From Salinicola lusitanus (GTDB lineage: Bacteria; Pseudomonadota; Gammaproteobacteria; Pseudomonadales; Halomonadaceae), in assembly GCF_003206045.1 (NCBI RefSeq), contig NZ_PZJM01000009.1:62001-126000 (forward strand): DNA of 64,000 bases, read 5' to 3'. Below are positions 18,895 through 27,118 of this stretch, in pieces; the stretch's first letter is position 1; each line of letters opens with the position of its first letter. Under the pieces are notes generated by a model. It did not search any database, was not told the origin of the DNA, and saw only the letters and a program-made list of their open reading frames with translations. Made by a program: the position numbers and the translations under genes.

Positions 18895-19260
18895 GGATGA
18901 GACATGGCACCACGGCCGATGTCCCCGGGATGGCCGCGTTCGTGGTCGATTACCCCAACGTGGCGCGCATTATCTGCGGGCACGTGCATCGCTGATCTTC
19001 CAGCGCTTCGCCGGCACCCTCGCCAGTTGCTGCTTCAGCGCCGCCCACCAGGCCGCCCTCGATCTGCGCGGGGACGGCCCCTCCGCCTTCGTCATGGAGC
19101 CGCCGGGTACCAGCTCCACCTCTGGCGCGCCAATGAAGTGATCACCCACCACCGCGTGATCGGCGACCATGCCGGGCCCTACCCGTTTCACGAGGCGGGC
19201 GGCCTGATCGACGAGTGAGGCACCGGTGGCGCAGACGTTTTCCCAGCGCGGGGGTGCCCG
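18895..19260 (+). pseudogene. Broken partial copy of the GpdQ-like gene and its tail
   Basis: This stretch repeats the last third of the phosphodiesterase gene at 11690-12060, including the CGHVHR region, the final AGPYPFHEAGGLIDE codons, the stop, and the first 40 or so bases after it. By eye about nine bases in ten agree over the last 270 coding bases. A one-base deletion just after the codons for the CGH-V-H metal motif and another in the CCGGG(A)TACC stretch shift the frame; upstream of 18940 the match fades. The 5' two thirds are missing. It converges on the gene at 19280-20287. Confidence 0.85.
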
Positions 19261-19279
19261 GCTGTCGTTCAGGCTGCCG

Positions 19280-20287
19280 TCAGAGCGGCTTCCCGGCGTA
19301 GCGCTGCAGCGAGTCGATCAGCGCTTCCGGCAGTTGGATGCCGTCGGCCTCGAGCTGACGTCTCAAGCCGTAGCGCCGCTGCCCCGGGAGCCGCACGCCC
19401 TCTTGCGAGAGCATCGCCGAGAACAGCCGCTCGGCCCGGGCCAGATAGCCGGCGCCGAAGCGATCGGGATCGAACGCCAGCAGCAGATGCGCGACATTGG
19501 GCGGCTCTCCCTCCGCGTCGAAGAACGAGGTCGCCTCGAAGCCGAAGTGGCCGCCCGTGAGCCCGGCCGTGAGCAGCTCGATCATCAGTGCCAGCGAAGC
19601 GCCCTTGGCGTCGCCCATGGGCACCATGCTGCCAGCGAGGGCGGCATCGGGATCGGTGGTATCGCGGCCTTCGACATCGATGGCCCAGCCGGCAGGAATC
19701 GTGTCGCCGGCCTTCTTGGCCAGCATCACCTTGCCCCGCGCCACCTTGGACAGCGACAGATCGATCACCAGCGGTTCGGCCGAGGCTCGCGGCGAGGCGA
19801 AGGCGATCGGGTTGGTGCCGAACAGCGGCACCCTTCCTCCCCAGGGCGCCATGGCGGAGGGCGCGTTGCTGAACGCCATCGCCAGCAGGCCGGACCGGGC
19901 CAGCGACTCCACCGGATGGCCGGCGACCCCGAAGTGATGGGAGCGCCGGATCGCGATAGCGGCCACCCCCAGTTCCTTCGCCACCGGCAGGACACGGTCG
20001 ACCCCCGCCGCGATGGCCGGAAACGCTAGCCCGTGTCCGGCGTCGACGTGAACCACACTGCCGCGGACCTGGACGTCGGGAATGGCGTTACCCACGACCT
20101 TGCCGCTCAGGATCTGGTCGAGATAGAACGGCAGTCGAGCCAGGCCATGGGAGGATAGACCGTCGCATTCGGCGGCGACCAGCGCCCGGCCAGTGATATC
20201 GGCCTCGCGGGCGCCCACGCCCGCCGCCTGCAGGGCCTGCGTTGCCAGCTCGCGGACCTGGGGGATCGACAGTCGCCGGTGGCTCAT
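19280..20287 (-). CDS. Malate/L-lactate dehydrogenase-family (Ldh2) oxidoreductase
   Basis: 335-residue NAD(P)-dependent oxidoreductase of the type II malate/L-sulfolactate/L-lactate dehydrogenase family, which interconverts 2-hydroxyacids (or imino acids) and 2-oxoacids. Family segments: DGLSSHGLARLPFYL, AIRRSHHFGVAG (catalytic His), PLFGTNPIAFASP and GDAKGASLALMIELLTAGL. Length fits the family. Its ATG overlaps the stop of an upstream 61-codon remnant. It lies on the same strand as, and downstream of, the second TTT operon, so it may process that substrate. Confidence 0.9.
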   Translation of the reverse strand: MSHRRLSIPQVRELATQALQAAGVGAREADITGRALVAAECDGLSSHGLARLPFYLDQILSGKVVGNAIPDVQVRGSVVHVDAGHGLAFPAIAAGVDRVLPVAKELGVAAIAIRRSHHFGVAGHPVESLARSGLLAMAFSNAPSAMAPWGGRVPLFGTNPIAFASPRASAEPLVIDLSLSKVARGKVMLAKKAGDTIPAGWAIDVEGRDTTDPDAALAGSMVPMGDAKGASLALMIELLTAGLTGGHFGFEATSFFDAEGEPPNVAHLLLAFDPDRFGAGYLARAERLFSAMLSQEGVRLPGQRRYGLRRQLEADGIQLPEALIDSLQRYAGKPL

Positions 20288-20469
20288 GCGTTCTCCTCCA
20301 GCACCCGGCTCACGTTGCGGGCGGTATTGATCCGTGCGGTGTTGATCAGCACGCTGCCTGGGTGCAGGGAAGCGATCGCCTCGGTCACGCCATCGCTGCG
20401 GCTTAGCAGGGACTCGAGTGTCTCGACGGTGGTGGCATCCATGAACTCGCCGATCACCACGTCAAACAT
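20284..20469 (-). pseudogene. Remnant of a D-isomer-specific 2-hydroxyacid dehydrogenase
   Basis: A 61-codon frame that splices three pieces of the family: an N-terminal strand (MFDVVIGEFMDATTVETLE), the LHPGSVLINTAR segment that follows the cofactor site in complete enzymes, and a C-terminal NVSRVLEENA. The catalytic Arg, Glu and His regions are gone. Two internal deletions are implied; the second junction is a short direct repeat (INTAR twice, encoded by atcaacaccgcacg and atcaataccgcccg). Frame is still open and a GGGAG precedes it, but no active enzyme can be made. It overlaps the start of the Ldh2 gene. Confidence 0.65.
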
Positions 20470-20470
20470 G

Positions 20471-20821
20471 TCATGACTCCCTCGGTCGGTAACAGTCGTC
20501 GTAGGGCTGCCAAGGTCGTTGGCGTGCCCAGCGTGAAACAGCATGACCGCCAAACAGCATCCCGCGCGGTAGATCGAAGATGAAATAGGGATGGATCGTT
20601 GGCAGTGCGCTGACGGCATCCAGTCTGGCACGCTGACGAGCCGATAGCGTCACCTCCAGGGCCGCGATGTTCGCCTACAGCTGTGACGGACGACTCGGAC
20701 CGAGCAACAGCCCCCCTCCTCGTATCACCGATGAGCCAAGCGAGCGCGACTTGCGCCACGCTCACGTCGATTGCTGCGGCCACTACGCGCGCTCACCGAC
20801 TTTCTCAAGGTTTGACGTACC
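20471..20821 (-). pseudogene. Frameshifted C-terminal remnant of an aldo-keto reductase
   Basis: Read on the minus strand, LEKVGERA, then VSVAQVALAWLIGD, then LSARQRARLDAVSALPTIHPYFIF appear in order but in different frames, matching the last third of aldo-keto reductases (the AQ-ALAWL helix and the LD-S-P-YP tail). At least two frameshifts separate them and the barrel's catalytic Tyr/Lys region is absent. It fills the gap between the phosphodiesterase and the hydroxyacid-dehydrogenase remnant. Confidence 0.65.
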
Positions 20822-20829
20822 GACCGATC

Positions 20830-22626
20830 CTATCGCAGCTCCGACTCCACCAATCCCTCCAGCACCTTCCCCTCCAGCGAATCGGTGGAGAGCCCCAGTA
20901 GCCGGGCGAACGTCGCCCCGGCGCTGTCCATGCGCTGGATGCCGCGAGCGGTATCGAACGCCAGCTCGACGCCGGGCCGAATGCCGGCGCCGTGGAAGAA
21001 CGCCACGCCGTGGTTGGAGACGAACCCGGTGCTGGCGGTGGGTACCTGCGGGCCATGGTTGGCCCCCGGGGTGACGAGTTCGGCGACGGTATCGCCCCGC
21101 TGGTTGGTGCCCCAGACGAAACCGGGGGCGTAGGCGAAGAGCACGTCGCCCATCCGCTCGCCCCAGTAGCCGAGCGGGCTGGCATCCTGCTTCTTGAGCG
21201 CCAGCGCGACCACGTTGCGCTCGCCGTCCGGCATGTCGACATACCAGGTGTTCAGCGCCTTGAGGATGCGCGTCTGCACGCGATCGATCTCGCCACTCGG
21301 CACGAGGTCGCGATTGACGAAGATCTCCAGCCCACCGCGCTCGTCCTTGAGGAAGGCCTGGCTCGTGGCCGCATCAGGCTTGCCCTCGCCATCGATCGTG
21401 CACAGGTCGAATTCCGCCAACCGCCTGTGGATATCACAGAGGTGGGAGTTGGGGACGTCACCGTGATCGGAGGCGAGCACCAGCGTGGTGTCGTCATCGC
21501 AGCCGGCCAGCGCCTGGCCCACGGCGTCGTCGAGAATGCGGTACGAGCGCCGGATCACCTCGAGATAACGCGCGTGATCGCTGGCGGTGTAGAACTTGGA
21601 TTCGGGATCGCACTGGGCGAGACAGGTGTGATGGGTCTCGTCGTTGAGCCGGAACACCGTGGCGAAGAGCGAGAAGCCCTCGTCCCCCAGCAGCGTCAGC
21701 GCGCTGTCGACCAGCCACTCGAGCTGGTAGCGCCCCTCTTCGAAGCTGGTCTCGAAGTAGCGGGTATCGGGATCGGCGGAGACCGCCCACTTGGAGATGA
21801 ACGGGCCGTGGCGTTCGACTAGCCGGCGCGCCAGGCCCGGCCTGCCGCTGCTGCCTTCCGGGGCGGTGACCTGGGACTGCAGCAGGTCGATGCTGCCGTT
21901 GGCGACATCGAGATCGAGCAGCTTGAAGCGCACCGCCGCCGGCTTGCCTTCGAGGGCATGCTCGTCCGCCAGCGGGAGCCAGTCGCTCCATTCACCGATG
22001 CCCAGGTTAGCCTCGGCCCGCGCCAACTGGAGCCGAAGCCGCTCGCCGTCGAGACGCAACGTTACCGGCACCGGCTTGCCACGATGGGCAGGGATCAAGG
22101 CGACGAAACCATCATCCGTGCGCTCGATGGCGAAGCGATTGTGCTTCTGGTGATGGGCCAGCGTGCCGGTGGGCGGCCAACCCAGCGCCTCGCTCGACGG
22201 CGTCGAGGTCCACCGGTCGAGATGGGTGCTGTGCAGGCACGCCGGCGCCAGCTCCATCGGCGCGGGGCCGCTACCGCTCCAGAACGGGGCGAAGCAGAGA
22301 TCGCGCTCGTCCGCGGGCACCAGGCTTTCGGGAAAATGGACCAGCGCCGCCCGCTGGCCGGCGTCGCGCATCAGCTCCAGCAGGTGTGCGGTGCCGCTGG
22401 GCGGCTGGCGCTGGCCGACCCAACTGGTGCCGGGCGCCTGGCCGGTGAGAAAGCTGACGAAGTTGGTGTCGCCCCAGGTCGAGATATAGGGCAGCAGCCG
22501 CGTCGAGCCACCTTCGTCGCGCAGGCGCTGAATATTCGGCAGCACGCCCTCGGCGCAGAAGCGCTCGACCAGCTCGGGGATCAACCCGTCGACGCCCAGC
22601 AGCAAGACTTTATGATTCCGACTCAT
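20830..22626 (-). CDS. Alkaline-phosphatase-superfamily phosphodiesterase
   Basis: 598-residue hydrolase of the alkaline phosphatase superfamily, type I phosphodiesterase/nucleotide pyrophosphatase-like. Metal and nucleophile motifs: VLLLGVDGL near the N terminus, STWGDTNFVSFLTGQAPGTSW (nucleophile Thr/Ser region), SDHGD and, near the end, ANHGPQ. No signal peptide, so cytosolic. The ATG at 22626 is chosen over a GTG six codons earlier because AGGAG sits six bases before it. It follows the enolase-family gene by 21 bp and is the last intact member of the second TTT operon. Phosphodiester, phosphonate-ester or sulfate-ester substrates are possible. Confidence 0.8.
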   Translation of the reverse strand: MSRNHKVLLLGVDGLIPELVERFCAEGVLPNIQRLRDEGGSTRLLPYISTWGDTNFVSFLTGQAPGTSWVGQRQPPSGTAHLLELMRDAGQRAALVHFPESLVPADERDLCFAPFWSGSGPAPMELAPACLHSTHLDRWTSTPSSEALGWPPTGTLAHHQKHNRFAIERTDDGFVALIPAHRGKPVPVTLRLDGERLRLQLARAEANLGIGEWSDWLPLADEHALEGKPAAVRFKLLDLDVANGSIDLLQSQVTAPEGSSGRPGLARRLVERHGPFISKWAVSADPDTRYFETSFEEGRYQLEWLVDSALTLLGDEGFSLFATVFRLNDETHHTCLAQCDPESKFYTASDHARYLEVIRRSYRILDDAVGQALAGCDDDTTLVLASDHGDVPNSHLCDIHRRLAEFDLCTIDGEGKPDAATSQAFLKDERGGLEIFVNRDLVPSGEIDRVQTRILKALNTWYVDMPDGERNVVALALKKQDASPLGYWGERMGDVLFAYAPGFVWGTNQRGDTVAELVTPGANHGPQVPTASTGFVSNHGVAFFHGAGIRPGVELAFDTARGIQRMDSAGATFARLLGLSTDSLEGKVLEGLVESELR

Positions 22627-22647
22627 GAGGCTCTCCTGGGGCACGAC

Positions 22648-23796
22648 TCAGCGAATGGTGTAGTGATCGATGACCGCGCGATCGATCTCGATCCCGAGAC
22701 CAGGCTTGTCGAGCACCTCGACGCAGCCGCTGGCGTTGAGCTGGAACTCGCCGCCAATCAGCTCCTGACGGAACGGATGCGCCGATTGATCGTACTCGAG
22801 CATCGGTTCGTCGGGGGTGAGCGAGAGCGGCTGCGGCGGCAAGGTGGCGATCAGCTGCACAGCCGCCGCCAGACCGATACCGGTGCCCCAGACGTGCGGC
22901 ATCACCGGCACGTGAAAGGCCTGGGCCAAGGCGGCGATCTTGCGGCATTCGGTCAGCCCACCGGCGGCGCCGATATCGGGCTGGATCACGTCCAACGCCC
23001 CTTCGCTGATCCAGTCCCGGTAGCCGATCTTGGAGTACTCGTTTTCGCCGGCGGCGATCCAGGTGCGCGAAACGCCCTTGAGCTCGCGATAGCCGTGGCG
23101 GTTCTCCGGGCTCAGCGGCTCCTCGAACAGGTGAACCCGGGTCTCCTCCAGCTCCATCAAGATGCGCCGTGCCGCCGGCACGCTGTAGGCGCAGTTGGCA
23201 TCCATCATCAGCGCGATCTCGTCGCCCACGGCCTCGCGCACCGCGCGCATATCGCGCAGGTCCGCCTCGATGCCGAAGCCGGTTTTGATCTTCATCGCGC
23301 GGTAGCCGTTGGCCTGATGACGCAGCGCCTCCTCGACCACTTCCTCGGGATAGTTGCCGCCTTCGCGACGATAGAAGCCGGTGGCGTAGGGGCGTATCTG
23401 ATGGCGGAACGCGCCACCCATCAAGCGATGGATCGGCTGGCCCAGCGCCTTGCCGGCCAGATCCCACAGCGCGGTGTCGATGGCGGCGATGCCGAACAGC
23501 GCCACGCCCTTCTGACCGTAGGGGCGGGAGTGGTTGTACATCGTCTCCCACAAGACTTCGCGCTCGAAAACCGAGCGTCCGATCACCAGCGGCTTGAGCG
23601 CGTACTCGACCATCGCCTGGGCGACCTGCGGCGGCTGCAGGCCGTGGTTGACGCATTCGCCCCAGCCGACCAGGCCATCCTCGGTGTGAACCTCCACCAG
23701 CATGGCGGTGCGCTGACGCACCCAGCCCTGGGAGAACGAGAACGGCTGATCCAGCGGCGCGGCGAGAACGTGAGTCTTGATATCGGTGATCTTCAT
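22648..23796 (-). CDS. Mandelate racemase/enolase-superfamily acid-sugar dehydratase or racemase
   Basis: 382-residue enolase-superfamily enzyme of the mandelate-racemase subgroup: it abstracts the alpha proton of a carboxylate, usually dehydrating an acid sugar. Catalytic residues can be placed: K169-x-K171 (MKIKTG), metal ligands D199 (DAN), E225 (FEEP) and E251 (GEN), then D274 (QPDIG) paired with the base H301 (PHVWG). The K-x-K plus His-Asp set is complete. It lies 11 bp after tctA in a tctC-tctB-tctA-enolase-phosphodiesterase operon, consistent with catabolism of an imported sugar acid. Which acid cannot be told. Confidence 0.9.
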   Translation of the reverse strand: MKITDIKTHVLAAPLDQPFSFSQGWVRQRTAMLVEVHTEDGLVGWGECVNHGLQPPQVAQAMVEYALKPLVIGRSVFEREVLWETMYNHSRPYGQKGVALFGIAAIDTALWDLAGKALGQPIHRLMGGAFRHQIRPYATGFYRREGGNYPEEVVEEALRHQANGYRAMKIKTGFGIEADLRDMRAVREAVGDEIALMMDANCAYSVPAARRILMELEETRVHLFEEPLSPENRHGYRELKGVSRTWIAAGENEYSKIGYRDWISEGALDVIQPDIGAAGGLTECRKIAALAQAFHVPVMPHVWGTGIGLAAAVQLIATLPPQPLSLTPDEPMLEYDQSAHPFRQELIGGEFQLNASGCVEVLDKPGLGIEIDRAVIDHYTIR

Positions 23797-23806
23797 GCAG
23801 GATCCC

Positions 23807-25333
23807 TTATTCGGAAACGGGTTGAGCGGAGGCAGCCTTGCGGCGAGTCGCGGCTCTCGCCCGCCACTCGAGCACGCCCGCCGTCACCGTCCAGATCAGA
23901 AATAGCCCGATCAGCACGAACAGCGTGGTGGCGATACCGCTATGGGTGAAGAACGACAGGAAGTCGCCCCGCGAGATCAACAGCCCCCGGCGCAGCGAAC
24001 TCTCCAGCGCTGGCCCCAGCACCATGCCGATCACCAGCGGTGCCAGCGGATAGCCGCCGCGGCGCAGCACATAGGCGAGAATGCCGGTCAGCGCCGCGAC
24101 CACCAGGTCCAGCGGATTGCCGCGTACCGACACGGCACCGATGAAGCTGAACATCACGATGCCGCCCATGACGAAGCCCAGCGGCAGCTTGAACAGATAG
24201 CGAAACAGGCCGATGGAAGGCTTGCTCAGAACCAGCATGGCGACGTTGACGATGATCAGCACCACGAACAGCGCGTAGACCGTCTGCGCCTGGTCCTGCA
24301 TCAACCGTACCCCCGGGGTGATGCCGTGGATCACCATGGCACCCATCATCATCGCCGTGACCACATCGCCGGGGATGCCCAGCGCCAGGGTGGGAATGAA
24401 GGCGCTGCCGGTCACCGCATTGTTGGAGGACTCCGAGGCGATGATGCCGTCCGGCTCGCCCTTGCCCAGATTGGCCCGCCGCGGCGACAGTTTCTGGGCC
24501 GCGGCATAGCTGATGAAGGCCGCCGCGGCCGCGCCGGTACCCGGCAAGGCGCCGACGAAACTGCCGATGAAAGAGCCGCGCACCAGTTCGATCAGGCGTC
24601 GGCCGATATCGCGCAGGCCGGGAAAGCGCAACCGTGCCTCCGGAATGGTGGTGGCCTCCTCGTCCCGTGAGGAGAAACGCACGAAGACTTCCGACAGCGC
24701 GAAGGCGCCCACCACCACCGGAATCAGATCCAGCCCGGAGCTGAGCGCATAGGTGCCGAAGGTGAAGCGGTCGGCGCCGGTGATGGGATCGCTGCCTACC
24801 ATCGAGAAGAAGAAGCCCATCATCCCGCAGACGAGGCCCTTGAGCAGGCTGCCGCGGGAGATCCCGACGATGCAGAGCATCGCCAGGCAGACCAGCGCGA
24901 AGACCTCGATCGAACCGAAGTTGACCGCGAACTTGGCCAGCTGCGGGGCGCAGAAGATCAGCAGCACGCAGGAGAGCACGCCGCCGAAGAACGAGGCGAA
25001 GGTCGCCCAGCCGAGTGCTTCGTCGACCCGGCCCTGCTGGGTCATCGGGTAGCCGTCGAACGTCGTTGCCGCCGACTGCGGCGTACCGGGTGTGTTGATC
25101 AGGATCGCGGTGATCGACCCGCCGTAGACCGAGCCGCAGTAGACACCGATCAACAGCGCCATGCTGGTGATGACATCCATGCCGAAGGTGAACGGCAGAA
25201 AGATCGTCAAGCCCACCACCGAGCCCAGCCCGGGCAGCCCACCGATGATGATGCCCGCCCAGGTGCCGATCACGATGGCGAGCAGCGCCTGCCAGGTGAA
25301 GGCGTCGCCGACCGCCGCCAGAATCACGTCCAT
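23807..25333 (-). CDS. tctA: TTT transporter large membrane subunit TctA (system 2)
   Basis: 508-residue TctA. Motifs: GGLPGLGSVVGLTIFLPF, GALPGTGAAAAAFISYAAAQK and SESSNNAVTGSAFIPTLALGIPGD; about 12 membrane segments. It begins one base after the tctB stop and is followed by the enolase-family gene after 11 bp. Clearly diverged from system 1, so a different ligand is likely. Confidence 0.95.
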   Translation of the reverse strand: MDVILAAVGDAFTWQALLAIVIGTWAGIIIGGLPGLGSVVGLTIFLPFTFGMDVITSMALLIGVYCGSVYGGSITAILINTPGTPQSAATTFDGYPMTQQGRVDEALGWATFASFFGGVLSCVLLIFCAPQLAKFAVNFGSIEVFALVCLAMLCIVGISRGSLLKGLVCGMMGFFFSMVGSDPITGADRFTFGTYALSSGLDLIPVVVGAFALSEVFVRFSSRDEEATTIPEARLRFPGLRDIGRRLIELVRGSFIGSFVGALPGTGAAAAAFISYAAAQKLSPRRANLGKGEPDGIIASESSNNAVTGSAFIPTLALGIPGDVVTAMMMGAMVIHGITPGVRLMQDQAQTVYALFVVLIIVNVAMLVLSKPSIGLFRYLFKLPLGFVMGGIVMFSFIGAVSVRGNPLDLVVAALTGILAYVLRRGGYPLAPLVIGMVLGPALESSLRRGLLISRGDFLSFFTHSGIATTLFVLIGLFLIWTVTAGVLEWRARAATRRKAASAQPVSE

Positions 25334-25334
25334 C

Positions 25335-25787
25335 TCAGATCACTCCATTCGTGAGCAGCGCCGGCAACCGGATCATCAGCACGTGATGGAACAGGAACCA
25401 CAGCCCGCCGCCGATCACGATCGTTCCCAGCACCAACGGCAGCGGCCGCCGGATTCGAAACAGCCATAGCGTCAGCGCCACCAGCGGCAGCACCGGGATC
25501 AGGAAACCGAGGCTCGCCGTGGCCACCGCGGCGATCAGCACCGCCGCCATCAAAAGCGGCAGCGGCGAGCGCGCCCTTGGCGCCTTCGCCGTGCGTTGCC
25601 TCGGTGCTTGGCGGATCAGCTCGCCGACCAATATCGCCAGGGCCATCACACACCAGATCGTGAGCACGATACGCGGCACCAGCATGGCGCTCTCGGGCCC
25701 CTGCCAGGCGGTGATCGAGAGCCCTGCACCGGCCACCAGCAGCGCCAGTGCAGTCAGGACCCGAGGATGTATCAAGGTTGCCAACAT
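25335..25787 (-). CDS. tctB: TTT transporter small membrane subunit TctB (system 2)
   Basis: 150-residue protein with four hydrophobic segments and a basic, proline-rich cytoplasmic loop (RQAPRQRTAKAPRARSP) between the second and third. Between tctC (31 bp) and tctA (1 bp). Low sequence conservation is normal for TctB; position and topology carry the call. Confidence 0.82.
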   Translation of the reverse strand: MLATLIHPRVLTALALLVAGAGLSITAWQGPESAMLVPRIVLTIWCVMALAILVGELIRQAPRQRTAKAPRARSPLPLLMAAVLIAAVATASLGFLIPVLPLVALTLWLFRIRRPLPLVLGTIVIGGGLWFLFHHVLMIRLPALLTNGVI

Positions 25788-25818
25788 GGATCGCGACTCC
25801 TGATGATCGGTGGACGGA

Positions 25819-26748
25819 TTACTGTGTCAGCCCCGCATCCTCGAGCACCTGCTTGTTGGCCTCGAAGCGCTTCTGAACGAACGCCTTGAAGTCATCCGGC
25901 CCGAGATAAGCGATGTTCGCCTTGGCCTTGTCGGCAAAGGTCTTGAACTTGTCCGATTCGACGGTCGCCTTGCACGCCTCGGCGTACTGCTTGGCACGCT
26001 CGTCCGAGATCCCCTTGGGCGCGACGACACCCTGCCAGACCGAGAAATCCAGCGCCGGCAGGCCAAGCTCCTCGATCGTCGGCACGTCGTCATAACCCTC
26101 GACGCGGTGATCGGCGAATACCGCCAGCGGGCGCAGATCGTAGTTCTCGAGGATGGTTTCGGTGTCCGCCATGATCTGGATCTCGTTGCCGGCCAGCGCG
26201 TTCATCGCCGGGCCCGAGCCGCTGTAGGGCACGTGTTCGGCCTTGAGATCACTGTTGACCACGGTCGCCGCCATGGCGAGATGCGGCAGCGTCCCCGGAC
26301 CGGAGGAGCCATAGAGGAACGGCTGATCCTGGGATTCCTCCACCAGCTGCTTGAACGAGGTGATATCGGAGGACTTCGAGACCATCAGGAACATCGGGTT
26401 GGAAACGGTGCGGCAGATGTAGGTGAAGCTGTCCGGACCGTAGGGCAACTTCTTCAGCGAGGGCTGGATCGACAGCGCACCGGCAGGCTCGTAGCCGATG
26501 ATATTGGGGTTGCCCTCGCTGTTGGCGACCTCCGCCGTGCCCACCGTGGCGCTGGCACCGGCGACATTGCGCACCACCGACGTGACGCCCAGCTGTTGCG
26601 AAAAGGTCGGCTCGAAGCTGCGGGCGACGATATCGGTCGCACCACCTGCCGCGAACGGCACGATGATCTCCAGGTTGTCGGCCGCCATGGCCGCATGAGT
26701 GGTGCCGATCAGGGCCAGGGCGGCCAGGGAATAGCGCAGTGACTTCAT
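25819..26748 (-). CDS. tctC: TTT periplasmic solute-binding protein TctC (system 2)
   Basis: 309-residue TctC-family binding protein; signal peptide MKSLRYSLAALALIG...AMAA. Motifs: LEIIVPFAAGGATDIVARSF and VWQGVVAPKGISD. The ATG at 26748 has GGAG six bases upstream; an ATG four codons earlier would overlap that site. A LacI-type palindrome lies only 13 bp before the start, inside the leader. First gene of a five-gene operon. Confidence 0.92.
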   Translation of the reverse strand: MKSLRYSLAALALIGTTHAAMAADNLEIIVPFAAGGATDIVARSFEPTFSQQLGVTSVVRNVAGASATVGTAEVANSEGNPNIIGYEPAGALSIQPSLKKLPYGPDSFTYICRTVSNPMFLMVSKSSDITSFKQLVEESQDQPFLYGSSGPGTLPHLAMAATVVNSDLKAEHVPYSGSGPAMNALAGNEIQIMADTETILENYDLRPLAVFADHRVEGYDDVPTIEELGLPALDFSVWQGVVAPKGISDERAKQYAEACKATVESDKFKTFADKAKANIAYLGPDDFKAFVQKRFEANKQVLEDAGLTQ

Positions 26749-26760
26749 GGTTGGCTCCAT

Positions 26761-26776
26761 TTCGTAGCGCTGCGAA
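26761..26776. promoter_or_regulatory. LacI-type operator O2 (tctC-proximal)
   Basis: TTCGTAGCGCTGCGAA, a 16-bp palindrome with one mismatched pair, sharing the AGCGCT core and both flanks with the perfect site at 26860. It lies in the 5' leader of tctC system 2. Confidence 0.65.
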
Positions 26777-26808
26777 AAAAACCGAAACCAGCGCTGCCTT
26801 TAGATAAT

Positions 26809-26826
26809 TGGTCTCATTCGAGACCA
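26809..26826. promoter_or_regulatory. Inverted repeat between the two operators
   Basis: TGGTCTC-attc-GAGACCA, perfect 7-bp arms with a 4-base spacer. It is unlike the flanking LacI sites and could be a second regulator's site or a hairpin in the leader. Function not known. Confidence 0.35.
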
Positions 26827-26859
26827 TTCAGGAGAATTCGTTCTCGACATGGCTTAAAA

Positions 26860-26873
26860 TCGTAGCGCTACGA
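26860..26873. promoter_or_regulatory. LacI-type operator O1, perfect palindrome
   Basis: TCGTAGCGCTACGA is a perfect 14-bp palindrome with the central CG typical of LacI/GalR operators. Its centre is 98 bp from that of the site at 26761-26776, a spacing that would allow loop formation. It stands between the divergent tctC operon and the LacI gene. Confidence 0.7.
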
Positions 26874-27002
26874 ATGAACGCTAACAACGCGTCGACATCG
26901 TCCATTCGTCGTAGACCCCGATCCAGGTCGCGGTCCGAGCGCGGCGCTTCTCCCCTTACGAAGCGCCGCGCCAGGCCCTTTACACTAGCGGGCGGGCCCT
27001 AC

Positions 27003-27047
27003 GCTTTGTCTGAAAAATGCTGCGCTCGCCGGTTTTTCAGACAGAGC
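27003..27047. repeat. Long stem-loop element, copy A
   Basis: 15-bp stem (GCTTTGTCTGAAAAA pairing with TTTTTCAGACAGAGC, one G-T pair) around a 15-base loop TGCTGCGCTCGCCGG. A related element with the same loop core CTGCGCTCGCCG but a different, still pairing, stem lies at 37163-37216. It sits in the leader of the LacI gene, upstream of its start. REP-like repeat or structured RNA; not decided. Confidence 0.6.
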
Positions 27048-27118
27048 TTAGAGGGGGACGAAAAAATTCATATGCTTATCCGGTCCGAGCGCGGGGTCGG
27101 AGACGAGGTAACGGAATC

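Noticed and set aside
21958-23949. Long open frame antisense to the phosphodiesterase and enolase-family genes
   Set aside because: It crosses two real genes and lacks any family feature; an artefact of high GC.
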